Positions 1 through 11,936 of a stretch of 64,000 nucleotides of DNA are shown one piece after another. The translations under genes and the position numbers were made by a program. Within the stretch, counting starts at the first letter, position 1. Every line of letters starts with the position of its first letter. The notes beneath the pieces were generated by a model that had not been told where the DNA came from, made no database searches, and worked only from the letters and a program-made list of their open reading frames with translations. Source of the DNA: Lasiosphaeria ovina (lineage: Eukaryota; Ascomycota; Sordariomycetes; Sordariales; Lasiosphaeriaceae); assembly GCA_033439765.1 (NCBI GenBank), contig JAULSN010000007.1, positions 558,001 through 622,000 of the forward strand, written 5' to 3'.

Positions 1-1085
1 TCGTAAGGCGCGGCCCGGTAGTTATAGAAGCGAGCTAGATTATTAAAGATATAGATTATAATACCTAAGTCGAGAATAGCTAAATTATAAAATGGATATA
101 ACCCTATTAAGAATACTCCCTTTTATAGGCCTACCTTTATAATTAGGAATAAAGCCTTAATAACCTTTATTAAGCTAGCTAGTTAGCTTAATTACCTATT
201 ATTTTTCCCGCCTCTTCTACCTTCCTCTATAATCTTCTTAAGGCCCTCGTTATTCTTTAGGCTCGCTTTGACGAGTCCCTAAATAAGGGGGTTAGGTCTA
301 AAGTACTCGCTAGCTAGCTCCGGGAATATATAGAAGTATATAGCTATATCGTACCCCCTGAACGTATACGCCCTATAACGGCCCTTAGCGGCGTTATTAA
401 TACTACGTTACCTCTTTACCCTATCGGTTAATATACTTCTTTCTTAGGTATTATTATTTTTCCGGCCCGGGTTAAAGCCGCTATTACGGCCCTTACTTCT
501 ACTACCTCGGCTTATCGATCTTCCCCTAGAAGCTCTACCTTCTTCGTAAGTCTAACCTTTAGGCGTAAGGCCGTTAAACGTAACGAGCCCCGTATATACC
601 TAGCTTATATATAACTTTAGTAGGGTTACGGCGATATAGTTTAGTAAGTCTACTATAATTATAGGGTATATAAGGGTCCCTACGAGGACCTCGGCTTCCT
701 TTATAACCCGAAAGGTTATACTCTAGGCGTTAAGAGCCTTAACCTCTTCCTATATAATGGCGGCGATTAGATCCCGGAACTATATAGCTACTATAAGGGC
801 CTTAGGTATATTATATACGCGAGCCTTCGTTATTAAGTAGTTCTATTCGGTTACCTACTATACTAGCTTCTTATTCTATTTAATAATTACGGCGTAGTAA
901 TTCCTTAGCGATACTTCGTAGCCTCTACCGAGTAGCTATACGGCGGGGGTACTAATACTCTTAAGGTTATTATACTACTACTATACCGTCTATCCTTCCT
1001 AATAGGTTACCTCCCTATATTATTATATAATATAGTCCCTAACCTACATCTCTAGCGCTCCTATACCGTATATATATTCTTTCTA
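1..1085. repeat. RIP-degraded repeat relic, no surviving genes
   Basis: This stretch is rich in TA, AT and GC steps but almost lacks CA and TG; whole 60-base lines contain neither. All six frames are closed. In Pezizomycotina this is the footprint of repeat-induced point mutation, which turns CpA into TpA on both strands of duplicated DNA. From about 1086 onward CA and TG return, so the repeat seems to end there, and the left end is outside the window. I could not identify the original element; its length and position suit a transposon, but no protein motif remains that I would defend. Confidence 0.85.
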
Positions 1086-2294
1086 GTTCTTGAAGTCAAG
1101 CTCGTACCGGCGGTAATCGTCGTTAAATACGGTACGGTTCGTTACCGTGAGCTGTCGTACGTATTGAACTACCGGTACGGCGTCGGAGTAGTCGGTAACG
1201 ACCGGGGCCGCAGGCCTGAGTGGCGGCTATAGAGGAGGTTGTTGAGCGTGGTCGACAAATTCCTAGATTATTAGGTCCCTAGCCTTAGACCTAAATAATA
1301 CGGACCAGTCTGGCCAGTCCCTAGGTCCGTTGAAGGTAGTATCTATTAACATCGTGATGTTATTACGCGGGGTAAGGGGCGAATATAACGGTAGTATAGG
1401 ACGGAAGGGCAGGATCTGGTCGATATAGGTATATTGATACGTATTGGAATGCGTATAGCTTCAATCGCGTAGTTATTTGAGCCTTATAGCGATTGAGAGC
1501 GTAATTCGGCTGCGTTGCGCGTATTCAGACTGTTAATTATCACATACAACGGTATATATAATCAGGGCAAAAGAGTGCTTATATTAGGAAGAAGAAAGAA
1601 AGGTGGGCATAGCCTTGATACCGTAGCTTTGAGCGGCATGCGGCTTACATTGCCTAGGCCGTAGGTGGTCTAGCATATACGCCACCTGCGCCCAGTTGTG
1701 GCTCAAATGCGGCTTCTTCCGACACTTGGCATGGCACTAATCTGAGCGAAGTTTCAATCGCTGAGGCGTCTTCGAGGTTTTGCCGTGCAGCCCTTCGCGA
1801 TCTGACCATGCATAGAAGATGGGCCATCCCGCCCTCAGGCATTAAACGAGCAACAAGGAACCCGCACGCGCTAATCCGCGTTGCACTCCTCATCATTCTT
1901 CAGGCTCCGCCTCTTGCTATCTCCTCTCCCACAACCTCAGTCCCCACTCTCTGTAAGACGACGATTTCTTCCCACGCATGCAGCAAACTATCTTTCACAT
2001 GCCCACGCGACATGAGGAGTTACCGGCGCCGGCTCCACGGTGACGACCTATGCCGCCACAGCAGATAAGGGTCGGGGCCACCAGCCCCACACGAGGGGTG
2101 GATCGGTTAGCAGCAACATTTCGAAAGTTGACTACCTGGCTGCATAAGTTAAGCTGCATTAAGGAGAAGAAGAAGATAGGGCTGTGAGTGTGCGGGTAGA
2201 AAACCCCCAAAGCTATCCAGGAAGCCTGGGCGCCTAGACTACCTGCACTGTTGCCAGCACAGGCTACCCCACAACAGCTTTTTAAGGCAACAGG
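1086..2294. other. Gene-free flank of the RIP relic
   Basis: Composition returns to normal along this stretch, with scattered CCTAGG-type words near 1280-1330 that recur near 23750-23780. Short open frames on both strands at 1654-2210 overlap each other and show no recognisable motif. I see no gene, RNA or promoter that I can support. Confidence 0.5.
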
Positions 2295-2530
2295 ATGAGT
2301 GGACGTATTTCCTGTTTGGATCTCTCACTTCTCTTCTCAATTCTCCTGCCTTTCCCCTTTCTCCTCTACCTACACTTCGGTCCTGACATGGTGGGGTACG
2401 AGATGTCTGAGGACTGTCTGTACATCAACGTGATCCGCCCAGCCCGTGTCGACCCAGCGGCCCAGTTGCCTGTGGCCGTTTCACCACGGCCTCGAGACGA
2501 AACCCCCGGCGTACCAGTGGCGCATCGGGG
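2295..2530 (+). pseudogene. Type-B carboxylesterase fragment
   Basis: An open frame beginning ATG at 2295 contains SEDCLYINV around residues 38-46, which matches the type-B carboxylesterase/lipase signature ([ED]-D-C-L-[YT]-x-x-[LIV]). Nothing else of the family is present: no GESAG nucleophile elbow and no catalytic Glu or His region, and the frame soon runs into unrelated-looking sequence. Type-B carboxylesterases are normally 500-600 residues, so this is at most a 40-residue scrap. It lies immediately before the Tc-like relic, so the two may have been brought together by rearrangement. The boundary at 2530 is approximate. Confidence 0.4.
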
Positions 2531-2559
2531 TCAAGCCGAGCTATGGGTACTGGGGGCGT

Positions 2560-4474
2560 CTACTACACCAGCGTTGCCGATATGCTCGACAATACAAAGG
2601 GGAGTGGCCTCACGTTCGTCAGCGCAGTTTCTCCCTCGGTCAGGTACTGCCAACTCCAATCTGGTTGACGTCCTCAAGACTGAATACATCAACCCTGACG
2701 TGCCCAAGGGCCTCGACGTCGTCATCATGCGGTCCATCCAATTGACGTACAAGTTCCTGCAGACCAAGATCGGGACGGGCTGGACCGGGACGCCCTCTGA
2801 CCAAGCATGCAATCATGACCACCCCTGCCACCCTCGTCACCACGTGCCGTGCCGTTTCAAGCCCATCGTCGACACCTCCTGAGCCAGTAGTGGCAGGCGG
2901 AACTTGCCAAGCTCAACCTCAAGGGACAAGGACATCACCACACTGTTCAGAAAAGAAGAGGGCGAGACGGACATGTGCGGCTGCTGCGCTTGTGACGCCG
3001 AGACGGAATGCGGCTGCTGTGCGCCGTCGGAGAGGGGGAAGCGGGCGTCGAAATCCAGTCAATGCCAAGGGCCACCACCATAACCGCCCGCGGCGCCAGT
3101 GCCAGTGCCACCCCAGGTACAGGATCACCAGGCGGCTGTTCAATAACTTCTACAAGATCATCGTGCTCGAAACTGGCAGGGCGGCAAGCGAGGGGGCCCA
3201 GAAAGTTGGTGCAGGAAAATAGGACCGCGCTTGCTCGGCTGGTCTATTGTAGAGCTCGACGTGGCTCCACGCGCTCTGGGAACTCCCAGCCCGCCGCTAC
3301 GCCGCTCCCGCCCGGACATGCCGTCTGCCAACACGGGCCTGACGGGCTCGAGCGGCGCTGCCAACGCCCGAGACCACGTGGACTGGGACGATTTCGCGGA
3401 GAATGACGGCCAAAAGTGGGAGTGTGGCGAACAGATTGGTAACCACTGCCATTACAAGTTGGATGAGGAATGCAAGGTGGACAGCGTCTCCCTCATCCAC
3501 ACCCCAGCCATTACCCCAGCCACCATCGTCCACACACGTCCGCACCACCGGCCTCACGGCAGCTGGGGCTGTTGTCACTACCACAGCCACGGTAAATGCT
3601 GCGTCTCTTCAAGCCCCAAACAGGGCAGCGTCCCCAACATCACCCCCAACTTCTTGCACCAGCTCGTCGCCCTCAAGAAGCTTGCCGACTTGACGGGATA
3701 CGCGGTACCCAACCTGCTCGCGCTCTAGGACCCCATTGCCACGTCGGGGCTCGCTTTCGCTGTACAGCCAGCTGTTCTTGACCCATAACCTGCTCGGGGT
3801 TGGACCGAGTCTTTGCCGCCGATGAGAACGACAACTATCTCGCCAAATAGACCAGTGAGAAGATCACCGGCCGCCACGTGCCCGTCCTGCTGGCCGCGCT
3901 GGGGCTCAAGGTGCCCGGCTTCAATGCCCTGACGGCCGCAATCGCGCAGGACCTAGGCACAGATCTCACCCTGCAACGCTACTCTCCCGTACCGCTATGT
4001 CCTGTCAGGAGAGTGCTGGGGCTGAAGCCCGAAGCCCTGAAGCGGGCATTCGCCGTCTTGGAGGTCAAGCCGTTCGTGTCTCCCGCTAAGGCGCTGGAGT
4101 TTGTCGAGGTGTGGGACAGCGTCTCCGAGGCCGGATTCACTTCCCAGCAGCTGGCCTACGTGCTTAAGGACTGGGACGACGAGCCCCAGCCGGTCAGGCC
4201 GACCAGATGGTCGATGCTCCAGGCCGCCTTGACCATCTACACCGGCCTCCTCGACATCGACACGCAGGTACAAGAATCTCGCGGATGCCGAGGCGGCCAC
4301 TTTGGCGGCCGTGCTCGCCAACGTGCAGCCGCTTTGCAGCCCGGACGTGGCGGCCCAGATCGCCAGCTTCCTCGACGTGGCGTGGGTGATGACGACGAGG
4401 AACAACAGAAGAAAAAAGTGCGAGAGAGTGAGAGAAGCGTTTACTACTACTTCTTACGCCCACCCTGCTAACGC
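2560..4474 (+). pseudogene. Broken relic of a Tc-complex A-subunit-like gene
   Basis: Several short frames in changing phase resemble the alpha-helical shell region of TcA-type subunits of insecticidal Tc complexes, which also occur as large intact genes in some fungi. The best pieces are at 3120-3290 (LGWSIVELD-like), 3640-3728 (LADLTGYAVPNLLAL) and 3878-4250, where LLAALGL, VLGLKPEAL and SEAGFTSQQLAYVLKDWDD fall in the order and spacing typical of the family. The coding signal is interrupted by a TAG at 3726 and by phase changes near 2640-2700, 3220, 3780, 3860 and 4260. Family members exceed 2,000 residues, so only a fraction survives and no functional protein can be made. Assignment rests on remembered family patterns and is moderately secure. 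The base composition is normal, so decay was by indels, not RIP. Confidence 0.5.
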
Positions 4475-6018
4475 AAGGATAAAGCAGACCTGTACGGAGA
4501 ACCAGGCGTTACCTGTTCGCCAAACCCCCCAAAACAAAGCCCCGCTCGATCCCGACGACAGGTTACGAAACGGAAACCTAATCGAGAAGAAACAAAATTC
4601 TCCCCGCGAGCCGCCGAGTTCGACAGACAAGCATGTTCTCAACCAAGACGGCAGTTAACTGAAACGATGCAATGCGGAGCAGCTCAGGGTGGCCTGGCAA
4701 ACTGGTTTGCTGATAAGCTTAGGCGGCTTGGCTTGAGGAGAGGTTTTTAGAGCCGTCTTCGAACTCCTTAGCCGCCCGTGCTAGGAGCACACTTTGGAAG
4801 AGAACACTGACACCGACGGCTCGAGAGCCGAGTCACCGGGTTGCTTATATACTAGATATAATGTGGATGTGAGACTGCGTGGGGGAAAGAAGTTTATAAA
4901 TAAGAATAAAGATATATAGTGTGAGGCCCAGAGCCCCATTATTTTATCAGCGGGACCAAGTCTAATCATGCTTCCACATTATAGTAGTACTTAGTTCAAG
5001 TGACTAAGTGGAATATGACTATAGACCGAATATGGCTTAGTTTACTTAAATATATGACGTAGCATTAAGGGTTGGGTTGTCTTATAGCAAAGTCCACGGC
5101 TAGAAGAAGACTGACACTCGAGAAGAGGGTAACAGAGATGATAATAATATTAGATAATTGTGTGGGCTATATAGTCGTAAATATCTATACGCTGCCACTT
5201 CAAGCGCTGAACGCGAAGGCAGGCTCCAACTAATCTCTATTTACCTAAGAATAAGGATATGTTTTACATGCCTACAATGAGGACATCTGGGATATAGTAT
5301 TCTTGCCACCGATAAATCGGTCTATCCGTGAGTCCCTCCAACCGATACCTAGACCGTATTAACCAGGCCATGCAACCAAACCTGCCGAAAGCCAACATTC
5401 CGAGCTAAAAGAGATTCCATCTAATATTACATTTGTATCTGTGTATTCCAAGTTTTTTATCCAACGTTGGAGCCCGCCGTAGCTCAGAAATCGTGATTAA
5501 GACTCAACGTAGTGAGTAGGAGATAAGGTAGTCCCGGCTACTTCGTATAGCAGGAGCAAAGACACCCGCGAACATCAACCCCAAAACAGCTTTGCACTGT
5601 TCTTGCGTGGTGATGGTGGAATGTGTGGGCGTCATACCTGTAGTAGATGTAGGTGGTGAAGGAAAGAAAAGATGCGGGGATTTCAGGAGAAGTTGTTGTT
5701 TCCCCAACGTGTTTATGAGTTGCATGTTGCTCTCCAGTCTGGCAAAGAGGCCTGCACGAGTCGAGAAAAAGCAAGCATTAACCGATGTATATCATGAAGA
5801 CGTGAATATCGTCAAGGAAGTGGGTCATCCAAATGGCATTGGGAAAACACTGGCCCCATGCGGGCGACGAAAAAAAGAGTCCGGGAAAGGCCGCCGCGGC
5901 AGTGGGCGCGACTTGGACGGTCAAGAATGTCTAAGATGACAGATGTGAGAACCTCTGGCCTTGAACAGTGTGAGAACGAAGCAGGGGACAAGTGGGACGT
6001 GGGTGAGGAGCTGTGTCT
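4475..6018. other. Intergenic stretch, AT-rich in part
   Basis: 4830-5500 is noticeably AT-rich, with short runs that look mildly mutated, but CA and TG are not absent as they are in 1-1085. Short frames at 4781-4969 and 5504-5939 show no motif. I see nothing I can name. Confidence 0.4.
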
Positions 6019-7128
6019 TTAGGCCAACACCATGCCGTGGCTCCACTTATTGTGGTCCATGTTTCCTTGCTTCTTCTCCTTGCGGATGGTATTTGCCCTT
6101 ACGAAATCACCCACTCCCATGGCCAAGATGCCAAGAGAGGACACGAGGAGAACGATGGCGATGAGGATAATAACAATGACGGGGAAGTATATGGAGGCGC
6201 TGACGAATGCGGGCCAGCCGTTGTCCTGGTTGAAGGCGCCCATGTCGAGGGCGGCCAGGCTGACCTGCATCGAGTTGAGGACGACGGAGCAGACGGCGAA
6301 TATGGTGATGACGGGGGCTAGGATGTGGGCTAGGAACGACCCCCACTGGGGGTAGATGTGGTGGTAGGCCAGGCTAGCCTTGAAGAGCATGGCGGTGCGG
6401 TTGATGCGCGACAGGCGAAGCTCGCCGTAGTGGAAGCGGCGGTTGACCTCGGCATCGCTTATGTGGCCAAAGGGCTCGATGAAGTCGCACCACTCCTCCC
6501 ATGTAGGGTACGGACCGCCCGTCCTCTTCTTGGGGATCAGACCTCGCTTGCACGCCTCCTCGAAGTCGATCTCGAACTGGATTAGGTGGTAGTAACTGCG
6601 CATGAAGCCGAGGGCGGCCTTGCGGACATCCTCGTCTGCGTCCCGGATGTAGTCCCAGAAGGCGCGCGTGTAGCAGTAGACGGGGACGGGTTTTATGAAG
6701 ATGCGCTCGTAGTACCACAGGAGGTGCAGGCCGGGGTACTCGTTGACGACGATCTCGCGGGCGTGGGCCTTTTGGTGGTGCAGGGGCATAATGTGGTTGT
6801 GCAGGGGCGTCTGGACGAAGATGTAGCGCATGAAAGGGAGGATGGCGTCGAGTCTGTCCGTCTTGTGGAGTTTTCGGAGGTAGGCGAGCAGATGGTCCTT
6901 TGTGCGGTCGTGGTGCTGGCCGGCGCCGTCGAGGCGCACGCGCGGCTGCCCGAGCAAGTACTGCTTGTGCGGTGCCTTGGCCTGCAGCACCTTGCGTGTC
7001 GTCGCCTGGCCGGCATTTTGCTTGTCGGAAATGACAGTCTCGACCACTTCCAGCTCGTTGTTAAGCTCGAGCTTGAGGCCCGTGAAGGGCTCGTCCGAAA
7101 CAAACGTCTCGTGGTGCGGGGTCGCCAT
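6019..7128 (-). CDS. Two-TM membrane protein, conserved fungal family (DUF6601-like)
   Basis: The encoded protein has 369 residues. I start it at the ATG at 7128 (context CCGCCATGG) rather than at the first ATG at 7314, because the 62 extra upstream residues are arginine/proline-rich with no coding character. The N-terminal two thirds are soluble, with blocks HKQYLLGQPRVRLD, PLHHQKAHAREIVVNEYPGLHLLWYYERIFIKPVP (quoted in parts: IVVNEYPGLHL, WYYERIFIKP) and a conserved FWDY. Two hydrophobic segments follow near the C-terminus (about residues 275-300 and 325-350), then a basic tail. I recognise this layout as a widespread fungal family of unknown function that I believe is DUF6601. No enzymatic motif is visible. 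It probably sits in an internal or plasma membrane with the large domain in the cytosol. It is a single exon with no breaks. Confidence 0.75.
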   Translation of the reverse strand: MATPHHETFVSDEPFTGLKLELNNELEVVETVISDKQNAGQATTRKVLQAKAPHKQYLLGQPRVRLDGAGQHHDRTKDHLLAYLRKLHKTDRLDAILPFMRYIFVQTPLHNHIMPLHHQKAHAREIVVNEYPGLHLLWYYERIFIKPVPVYCYTRAFWDYIRDADEDVRKAALGFMRSYYHLIQFEIDFEEACKRGLIPKKRTGGPYPTWEEWCDFIEPFGHISDAEVNRRFHYGELRLSRINRTAMLFKASLAYHHIYPQWGSFLAHILAPVITIFAVCSVVLNSMQVSLAALDMGAFNQDNGWPAFVSASIYFPVIVIILIAIVLLVSSLGILAMGVGDFVRANTIRKEKKQGNMDHNKWSHGMVLA

Positions 7129-8948
7129 GGCGGGCGGTGGTAGCGGTTGTGGGTAGTGCTGATCGCCAGGGCATTCGATCGCTGGACGATGATGGGGACG
7201 GGACCGAAGACTAGCGCCCGGTCCGACGACAGGAGACCTAAGGAAGCTACTAGTAGTGGGTATGGGACCGCGACGACGATGGGGACATTGGATGGAGGTG
7301 GATTGTCGGGCCAAGGGCGTCTGCCGGCCGTTGCAGAGGCAGATGGCAGAGAAGAAAAAAAGAGGAAAAGATGAAATCCAGGCAGTCTTCCCAGAGCCTG
7401 ATGCCCGCGCGCACCCTTACCTTATTGAGCTCAGCTGACTGGCCGGCCCGGGGGCCTTGTTGGTTCAAGCTTCGAGGGATGGGTGGCGCGGGGTGTCTCA
7501 GCTTGGCGTCCTTTCCCACTCTGTTGGCGGCGGGCGCCTCGTTCTCGTGGCGCCAAAACAGGGATTTGTCGCTGTCTGCGCCATAATGGGCTTTGGCACA
7601 GTAACAGGCACTGTATGAAGAACCTCTGATCGCCCCTCTGTTATTCCCTTGAGAGAATATTGTATTCAAGCCGCTGCTCCTGGGGCTCTCATCTAAGCGC
7701 CTACAATGCATGATATCAAATGCATCATGCATCATAGACGTGAAGACACAATCATTCGTATAGGGGTCTAAACTGCCGGATGCGTGCAATCCCCTGAAAA
7801 TTCCCCGCCAACTTCCGGCGTGTCTCTGCGTTTATTCACACTGTACTACACGCACTGTTCACGCCCGGCCTCGATTTTTGGCTTCCGGTCGGTTGCTGCC
7901 ATCGGTTCAGCGGCATCCACGCGCCAGCCTGCTCGTTTGCCCAACAGCCAGCCATGCGCACGTGCTGTGACACTCCCCAAGGCAGTTTAACGTGCCACTG
8001 ACAACGCCTCTGTCACTTGGAATCAGCCTCTCAAGGGAGTGATGTCAAGTTACTCCATAAGTGCCCGAGCATCCAAAAAAAAAACGGATCAAACGTGTGA
8101 CGTTCACCGCCCCAAATAGCAGGCTGACTGCGCAGTGATAAGTAACACCGTCTCAAAATGCAAACAAAACAGAGAGAAGAAAAAAACAGGAAAAAGAAAA
8201 GAAGAAACAATCGCTTTTTGGTTTCCACCCACAATCCCACTTGTCTTTCCCCTTTTTGCCACCCCCCAAACTAGGTACACAGGTGGCCGGCGACCTGCGC
8301 CTCCTCTCTCTACCCACCTCCCGCACCTCCCGCACAATGCAATCGGTAACCAAACACGGCGTCCAAAGCAAGGCTCTCGGCCGAGCTAATGAAGACAACA
8401 CTCACAGAGCGAACTTTAAAATTCCAAATTCCAAATGGTCTACTAATCCTAGTTCAAAAGTGCCAGCTCCCCGAGGCCACGAAATTGTCGCTACCAAGCC
8501 AGCATGCCAAGTCATCAGGGGAGGTGCGCACACACGGTTGTACTGTACAACAAGACGCACCCGGATCGGTCCCACCAAGCCGGCCCCACCAAACCGGCCC
8601 CACTCCAGATTCAGCCCAAAGTTGAGGAGAGGTCGGCTCCAGTCTCATCCGGGACCAAGTTCATAGCTCCGTGACTTTATAAATTCTTTAAGCCATCATT
8701 AAAAGAGCCTCTTCCACGGAGGTAACCTCGTAGTCCGGGAGCGAAACGACCAGGGCCTTTGATTGGCCGGCGGTCCTCTTTACCGACGACCAAAATGGCG
8801 ACAAGGCTGTGGGAAAGGAGTGCAGTCATTTGCAGAGAAAGGCTTTTCTCCAAAGCAGCCCTTCCCCGCACTCCTGCACTCTTCCCAGAAGCACGCCTTC
8901 TCACTTTACGTTAATTACGTAGCGGCAAACATCAGTCCAATCTACGCG
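7129..8948. other. Divergent intergenic region between the membrane protein and the caspase-like gene
   Basis: This 1.8 kb separates two genes transcribed away from each other, so it should hold both promoters. It contains pyrimidine-rich tracts (8150-8270) and an A-run near 8075. The frames at 7250-7789 and 8241-8666 lack family motifs and overlap others. I cannot place a TATA box or operator with confidence. Confidence 0.4.
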
Positions 8949-10917
8949 ATGGCTTCCCCCTCTTCCCCAAACTCCGAGTTGCTGCTGAGCGGCTCAAGTT
9001 CATTAGGCGATGATATCGACAGCGGAGGGTCAGAAACTTTCGATCAAGGAGTCCCATCCGACGAAGAGTTGGGCAAGCGTCGTCATGGCGACTCCTCTAC
9101 GGCAACAACTCCACTGGACCAGTCGCCCTGTTCCCTTTGCTCCCGCCCCACCCCGTCCCACGACATATCTGGCATCTCAAACCACATCACTAGCTTGTCG
9201 CGCGTGGCAAAACAAATCCAGTCAGCGACAACCGAAGCCTGGGACCGCCGATTCGAGTACAAAGACGTCTTCTCCCTGCTGTTGTACTGGGAAGACGACG
9301 ATTTGATGGTGGCCCCCGAGGTAGAGAGTCTCGCGGCGACGCTGCGAGACATCTACCACTACAAGACAGAAACATGGAAGATCCCAAGCAAGCAACCCGA
9401 CTGGGACATCATAGAACGACTCATCCGGTTCCTTAGGGCCAACGACGACCAAGGCAACCTTGTCATATTCTACTACGCCGGCCACGCCGTTCCGAATCCG
9501 CAAATCGGCGGCGCCCCACTGTGGTCCTCCAGACGAACACACGGCAAGACCATGTTCTCTGGCAGCATACTTTCGACAATCGAGGCAGCCAAGTCCGACT
9601 TTTTACTATTATTCGACTGCTGCAACGCATACCACCCGCCTAACAGGCCGAGCGGCTCCGGTCGGAATATCATTGAGGTGATATCCGCCGTAGGCTTTGG
9701 CGGTGGTGCCGTCGCTGCCGAGCCCGGCGTGGACTCTTTTACCTGCCATCTGGACGAAGCCCTTGCTCTGGCAAAAAGACGTGGCCCGCTTAAGGCTGTC
9801 GACCTGTACATGCACATTATCAACCGTCTTTTTCCCGAGGCCCCAGCGCGACTTCGCAGCGGGTCCTCGTTCGTGGTCGACGGCAACGGGCCCGTGGAGC
9901 AGAGGTCGCGGAGACAATGTCCGGTACACTATTGGCTGAGTGGACGGGACAAGAGCATCACCCTTGCGCCTCTAGAGAAGACCAACAGTCCATGTACCGA
10001 CAATAATGCCCAGGACACGGATGTGAACCTATCCAAACAACCGACTCCGCCCGTCTCCATCGAGACCCCAAAAGACCTCGCCGAGACTGGTGTTGCGCAA
10101 CTCACAAGAGCCGAGTTCCCACAAGTCCTCGTCGCCTTCCGCGTCACCAAAGACCTCTTCGACGTGGATGCCTGGGTAGAGTGGCTTCTCGAGGCGCCAC
10201 CCGAGGCACGGGATCTGATCAAGATCGAAGGACTCTATGGGAGTTTCTCCTCGCTCATGCTGGTGAGGATGCCAGTCCAGGTTTGGAGCATGTTGCCCGA
10301 GTCGTCGGCGACTTTGTTCGTGGGTTTCATCACGACGGCAAACCAAGCGGTTGATTTGCAGAGGCAGGTGGATGAACTACTTGTCTCAACCTCTGGCTGG
10401 GACAACCAGCTCCCTACGCACCACCGCCGACAGTCCGGACACACCTCGGATAATCTGTCGATGACAAGAGTGGGGAAATTAGCTTCCACTTCCTCTTCCT
10501 CTTCTTCATTGAAACACACAGCTATACCGAGAGGGGCAACATCTCAATCTACCCGACAGCCACGACATCGGGCTACGGTCTATGAAGCTTCTAGTTATCC
10601 CTTCGTGTACCGCTCCAAGTCGTAAGTGTGCCGGAAATCTAACCTACCGCCGTTTGTGCGACTTTACTAACGGCACCCAAACTAGACGCCCACGCTGGGT
10701 CTACGCTGGGGGCGCGGCTATTCCAAGCGGCTCCGACAAAAGTCGCCGTGGGACTCACAATCCATTCTACCCGACTCTGTCACAGGATGAGGACCCCGTA
10801 GGGGGCTCCGACAAAAGTCGCCGTGGGACTCACAATCCACTCTACCCGACTCTGTCACAGGATGAGGACCCTTATTACAGCCCTGGCGTCAACAGATACG
10901 GCACAAACTCCGATTAA
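8949..10917 (+). CDS. Caspase-like (peptidase C14 type) protein with duplicated C-terminal motif
   Basis: I model two exons, 8949-10621 and 10686-10917, with a 64-nt intron (GTAAGT, branch CTAAC, acceptor CTAG) whose phase fits; the product is 634 residues. The start is the ATG at 8949, since the frame upstream to 8763 looks non-coding. Residues 105-230 resemble a caspase-hemoglobinase fold: VFSLLLYWEDDD strand, NLVIFYYAGHA with candidate catalytic His179, and FLLLFDCCNA with candidate Cys224 or Cys225. The N-terminal 100 residues are Ser/Asp-rich and disordered, with a CxxC pair near 61-64. The tail carries two 25-residue copies of a basic-then-acidic motif (SRRGTHNP...SQDEDP) at 573-622. 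In fungi, caspase-like domains of this kind occur in cell-death and allorecognition proteins, which fits the HET genes 5 kb downstream. Peptidase activity is not proven. Without the intron the protein stops at 10625 and loses the repeats. Confidence 0.72.
10729..10872 (+). repeat. 75-bp tandem duplication inside the caspase-like gene
   Basis: Two copies start at 10729 and 10804. Over about 68 bases they differ at one position (TTC versus CTC, Phe to Leu). The period is a multiple of three, so the frame is kept and the duplication adds 25 residues. Confidence 0.9.
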
Positions 10918-11672
10918 CCACTGCCTAGCCGCAGGCCGGGTACCTATTCTCGGCCCAAGAACATGAAGTTGGAAACGCCCAAAATCAACCCTCCCTAGCA
11001 GGAGTATTCGACTATATCTATTGCTGTAATCAGAAGCGAGCATGTCCTATGCAATTCCTTGTGACGAACTATGAATTATAGGGGCGGGGTGGCTTTCATA
11101 TGAGTTTTTTTTCCTGTTGTCCCTATCCTAGTCCTCCCCCTGGCCCAACAACTGTGCCCCTAATCTTGCTGATGATCTGTCGGTAGGTTGGGCATAGTTA
11201 CCCGTGGAACAACTTGGCCCCATTTCTTTGTTGACACTCGAGGCGAGCACGAGATTCTTGGCAGACCGAGTCTAGACTAGACCTACTGAATCATTAGACA
11301 TTTAAAATGTCTCACAAACAGCTTCAGCTCTAAAAATATGTGCCTCAGTAAACCCAGTACAGCTCACTTCGGCCTTACCCTCGAACCAAGCCGAACACTC
11401 TGCGGTCTTGTGTAACCCCACAGAACCGCTAGTGACAGGCCATTATCGCGGTGCAGCGCCGTCAAGCTTTCTCAGTGGCTGCCGGCACGGCTCGCATGCG
11501 TGATAGCCGTGCCTGTAACCTGCAGGCAGGCGGGGTTGTGCTTGGCCTGGCTTGCCTGCCCACCCCTCTCCCCAACAGTTTGAGGACGGCCGGTTGGGGT
11601 TGGCAGATGCAATCATGCAAATTGCAACTTGGATCCCGGTGATAATACTATAGCATTGCTTACCCACGCATG

Positions 11673-11689
11673 CCCCCCCCCCCCCCCCC
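11673..11689. repeat. Poly-C run (17 C)
   Basis: Uninterrupted C on the plus strand. Similar runs occur at 31931, 32211, 46541 and, as G, at 51327. Confidence 0.9.
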
Positions 11690-11916
11690 GGGCTGTCCAA
11701 CCGGATCAGCAGGGTGTGCGAGGTCTCTTCCTCGTCGGATTCCGTGTCACGGCATTTGGGTCGGGACTCCCGTCCAATCCACACCGCAGTCGGTACGGTA
11801 GTCGACGGCCTTTTTTGCCGTCCAAGGGTTTGGACGTGGCCCGGTGCAGCGGTGCCCAACTAACTAACCGCACGGCCCGATCCGCAAATGCTAGCTCAGC
11901 GTTAGTGGCTCCAGGG

Positions 11917-11936
11917 GTGTGTGTGTGTGTGTGTGT
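11917..11936. repeat. (GT)n microsatellite
   Basis: Ten GT units upstream of the MFS transporter gene. Confidence 0.9.
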
